Part shown: in pieces, positions 63,154-64,000 of the stretch
Layout: each line of letters begins with the position of its first letter
Numbering within the stretch: the stretch's first letter is position 1
Program-made: the position numbers and the translations under genes
Source of the DNA: Nocardia fluminea
GTDB lineage: Bacteria; Actinomycetota; Actinomycetes; Mycobacteriales; Mycobacteriaceae
DNA: 64,000 nt
Direction: 5' to 3'
Assembly: GCF_002846365.1 (NCBI RefSeq)
Contig: NZ_PJMW01000002.1
Span: 2,976,001 to 3,040,000 of the forward strand
Notes under the pieces: generated by a model
Databases searched by the model: none
Told to the model about the DNA's origin: nothing
The model's input: only the letters and a program-made list of their open reading frames with translations

Positions 63154-63738
63154 TCAGGGCTGACCGGTCGCGAAGGCGATCACGGCATCCAGGAACTCCT
63201 GGCCGCCCATCACGTAGCCGCCGATGACCATGCCGGCCGGGATGGTGAACAGCCACAGGAACGGGAAGAACGCGCCGATGACGCCGCCGATGACGACACC
63301 GGGCAGGTTCTTGTTGACCTGCGCCATCAGCCGGTCGTAGGAGCTGATGTCCTTCAGTTCCGCGATGTCGCTCAGCTTCGCGGAATCCTCGGCCGTCATG
63401 GTCGAGGTCAGCTTGACGGTGCGGCCGTCCTCGCTGATCTGCTGGTTCACGGCGATCGGCAGGCCCGCGATCTCGGAGCGCAGCGGCGCCTGGTCGACGG
63501 TCACGCCGTCGGCGGTCTTCAGCAGCACCGAGGCGCCGTCGGCGGCGACCTCGAACTTGCCGCTGTCGACGGCCCAGGTGACGGTCTTGTCCGCCGGGGA
63601 CACCGTGGTCTGGTAGTTGATTCCGTGCGTCACGCCAGAAGTCACGCCCCCCGAAGCCACTACAGCGGGCTGTTCGGTGGCCACCGAGGGCGCACCGTTG
63701 GCAGTGGCAGCGGTAATCCCCACCGCGGCGACCGCCAT
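63154..63738 (-). CDS. Secreted protein with C-terminal hydrophobic domain, function unknown
   Basis: The 194-residue protein begins with a signal-like segment (MAVAAVGITAATANGAPS), short and lacking a basic start, so an upstream non-ATG start remains possible. A beta-rich domain (~40-125: TVTWAVDSGKFEVAADGAS...) and a C-terminal hydrophobic Gly-rich region (~145-180, VVIGGVIGAFFPFLWLFTIPAG) follow. This arrangement is seen in small secreted proteins of Nocardia and Rhodococcus. No function is known. Confidence 0.65.
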   Translation of the reverse strand: MAVAAVGITAATANGAPSVATEQPAVVASGGVTSGVTHGINYQTTVSPADKTVTWAVDSGKFEVAADGASVLLKTADGVTVDQAPLRSEIAGLPIAVNQQISEDGRTVKLTSTMTAEDSAKLSDIAELKDISSYDRLMAQVNKNLPGVVIGGVIGAFFPFLWLFTIPAGMVIGGYVMGGQEFLDAVIAFATGQP

Positions 63739-63906
63739 GAAAACAGGCTCCGCTTTTTCGCTGCCCTGATCGGAGCAGCGAAACGAAGGTTAGCGCGCGA
63801 AATTGCTTGTCGCACATTCGGGTTCGTCGTCATGAAACCGCAATATTTGCTGAATTGTTTCTGTACCGAAAATTGCCGGGCCTTTCGGACCGGCAATTCG
63901 CGAAGA

Positions 63907-64000
63907 TCAATCGTTGGCGTGCAATGCGGCATTCAGTTCGACGCCGGTGCCCTTGCGCGGCACGACCTCGACGGCGCCGGTGGTGGAATTGCGGCGGAAC
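63907..64000 (-). CDS. C-terminal end of an unidentified protein (partial)
   Basis: On the minus strand the frame enters from the window edge as FRRNSTTGAVEVVPRKGTGV and ends ELNAALHAND before TGA at 63909-63907. The rest is outside the window, and the family cannot be named from this piece. Confidence 0.5.
   Translation of the reverse strand, partial: FRRNSTTGAVEVVPRKGTGVELNAALHAND

Overview
The window is high-GC actinobacterial DNA from a mycolic-acid-producing member of Mycobacteriales, most likely Nocardia or a close relative. Evidence for this is genes for mycothiol (mshB), polar phosphatidylinositol mannosides (pimE, lpqW), coenzyme F420 (fbiC) and an actinobacterial lipid-droplet-type protein, plus gene order matching two segments of the Mycobacterium tuberculosis chromosome. 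The genus is an inference from gene content and order; no rRNA or other marker is present. I saw no tRNA or rRNA gene, transposase, CRISPR array or prophage core gene.

Layout. 0-9.4 kb is conserved core: fumC, glpX, a DUF4245 protein, a FAD oxidase, xseB-xseA, a lipid-droplet-type protein, ispH and a DUF6542 membrane protein. 9.5-18.6 kb is rich in DNA repair: rmuC, sbcD-sbcC, and an ogt gene overlapping an Ada-AlkA fusion. 18.7-24 kb holds ybdD-cstA, a VOC protein with an AraC regulator, and a quinone-oxidoreductase-like gene. ychF (24.0-25.2 kb) closes the first syntenic block. 25.2-28.1 kb is a less GC-rich islet of orphans: two overlapping membrane-protein genes, an HNH-like gene, a tiny ORF and a 3'-truncated methyltransferase. 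28.2-41 kb is lineage-specific: P450, alpha/beta hydrolase, vapBC, methyltransferase, a DoxX-type protein with twelve 11-residue repeats, MarR/MFS pair, an XRE regulator, a CHAP protein, a duplicated-domain protein, a Tat-exported DUF1906 protein and a Ser-Ile-Gly repeat protein. 41.2-55.2 kb is the second syntenic block: pimE, a pterin dehydratase, typA, lpqW, mshB, fbiC, fdxC, dapC. 55.3-64 kb carries a receptor Ser/Thr kinase, a serine-hydrolase-like protein, an MpaB-type oxygenase, a FadD36-like ligase, a molybdopterin oxidoreductase, an ECF41-type sigma factor overlapping a FAD oxidoreductase gene, and a secreted protein.

The most unusual structure is a family of large imperfect palindromes (98-189, 1751-1838, 21385-21477, 23961-24021, 45097-45188). 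Each lies just 3' of a gene. They share outer arms related to GTTCGCGGCC/GGCCGCGAAC, while the inner arms differ between copies but remain self-complementary. Two copies have almost the same 19-nt loop and a third carries its core. Other points of note are a perfect 20-bp palindrome abutting the vapB start codon, an IdeR/DtxR-like site upstream of a 58-residue Lys/Cys-rich protein, and disordered insertions in SbcC.
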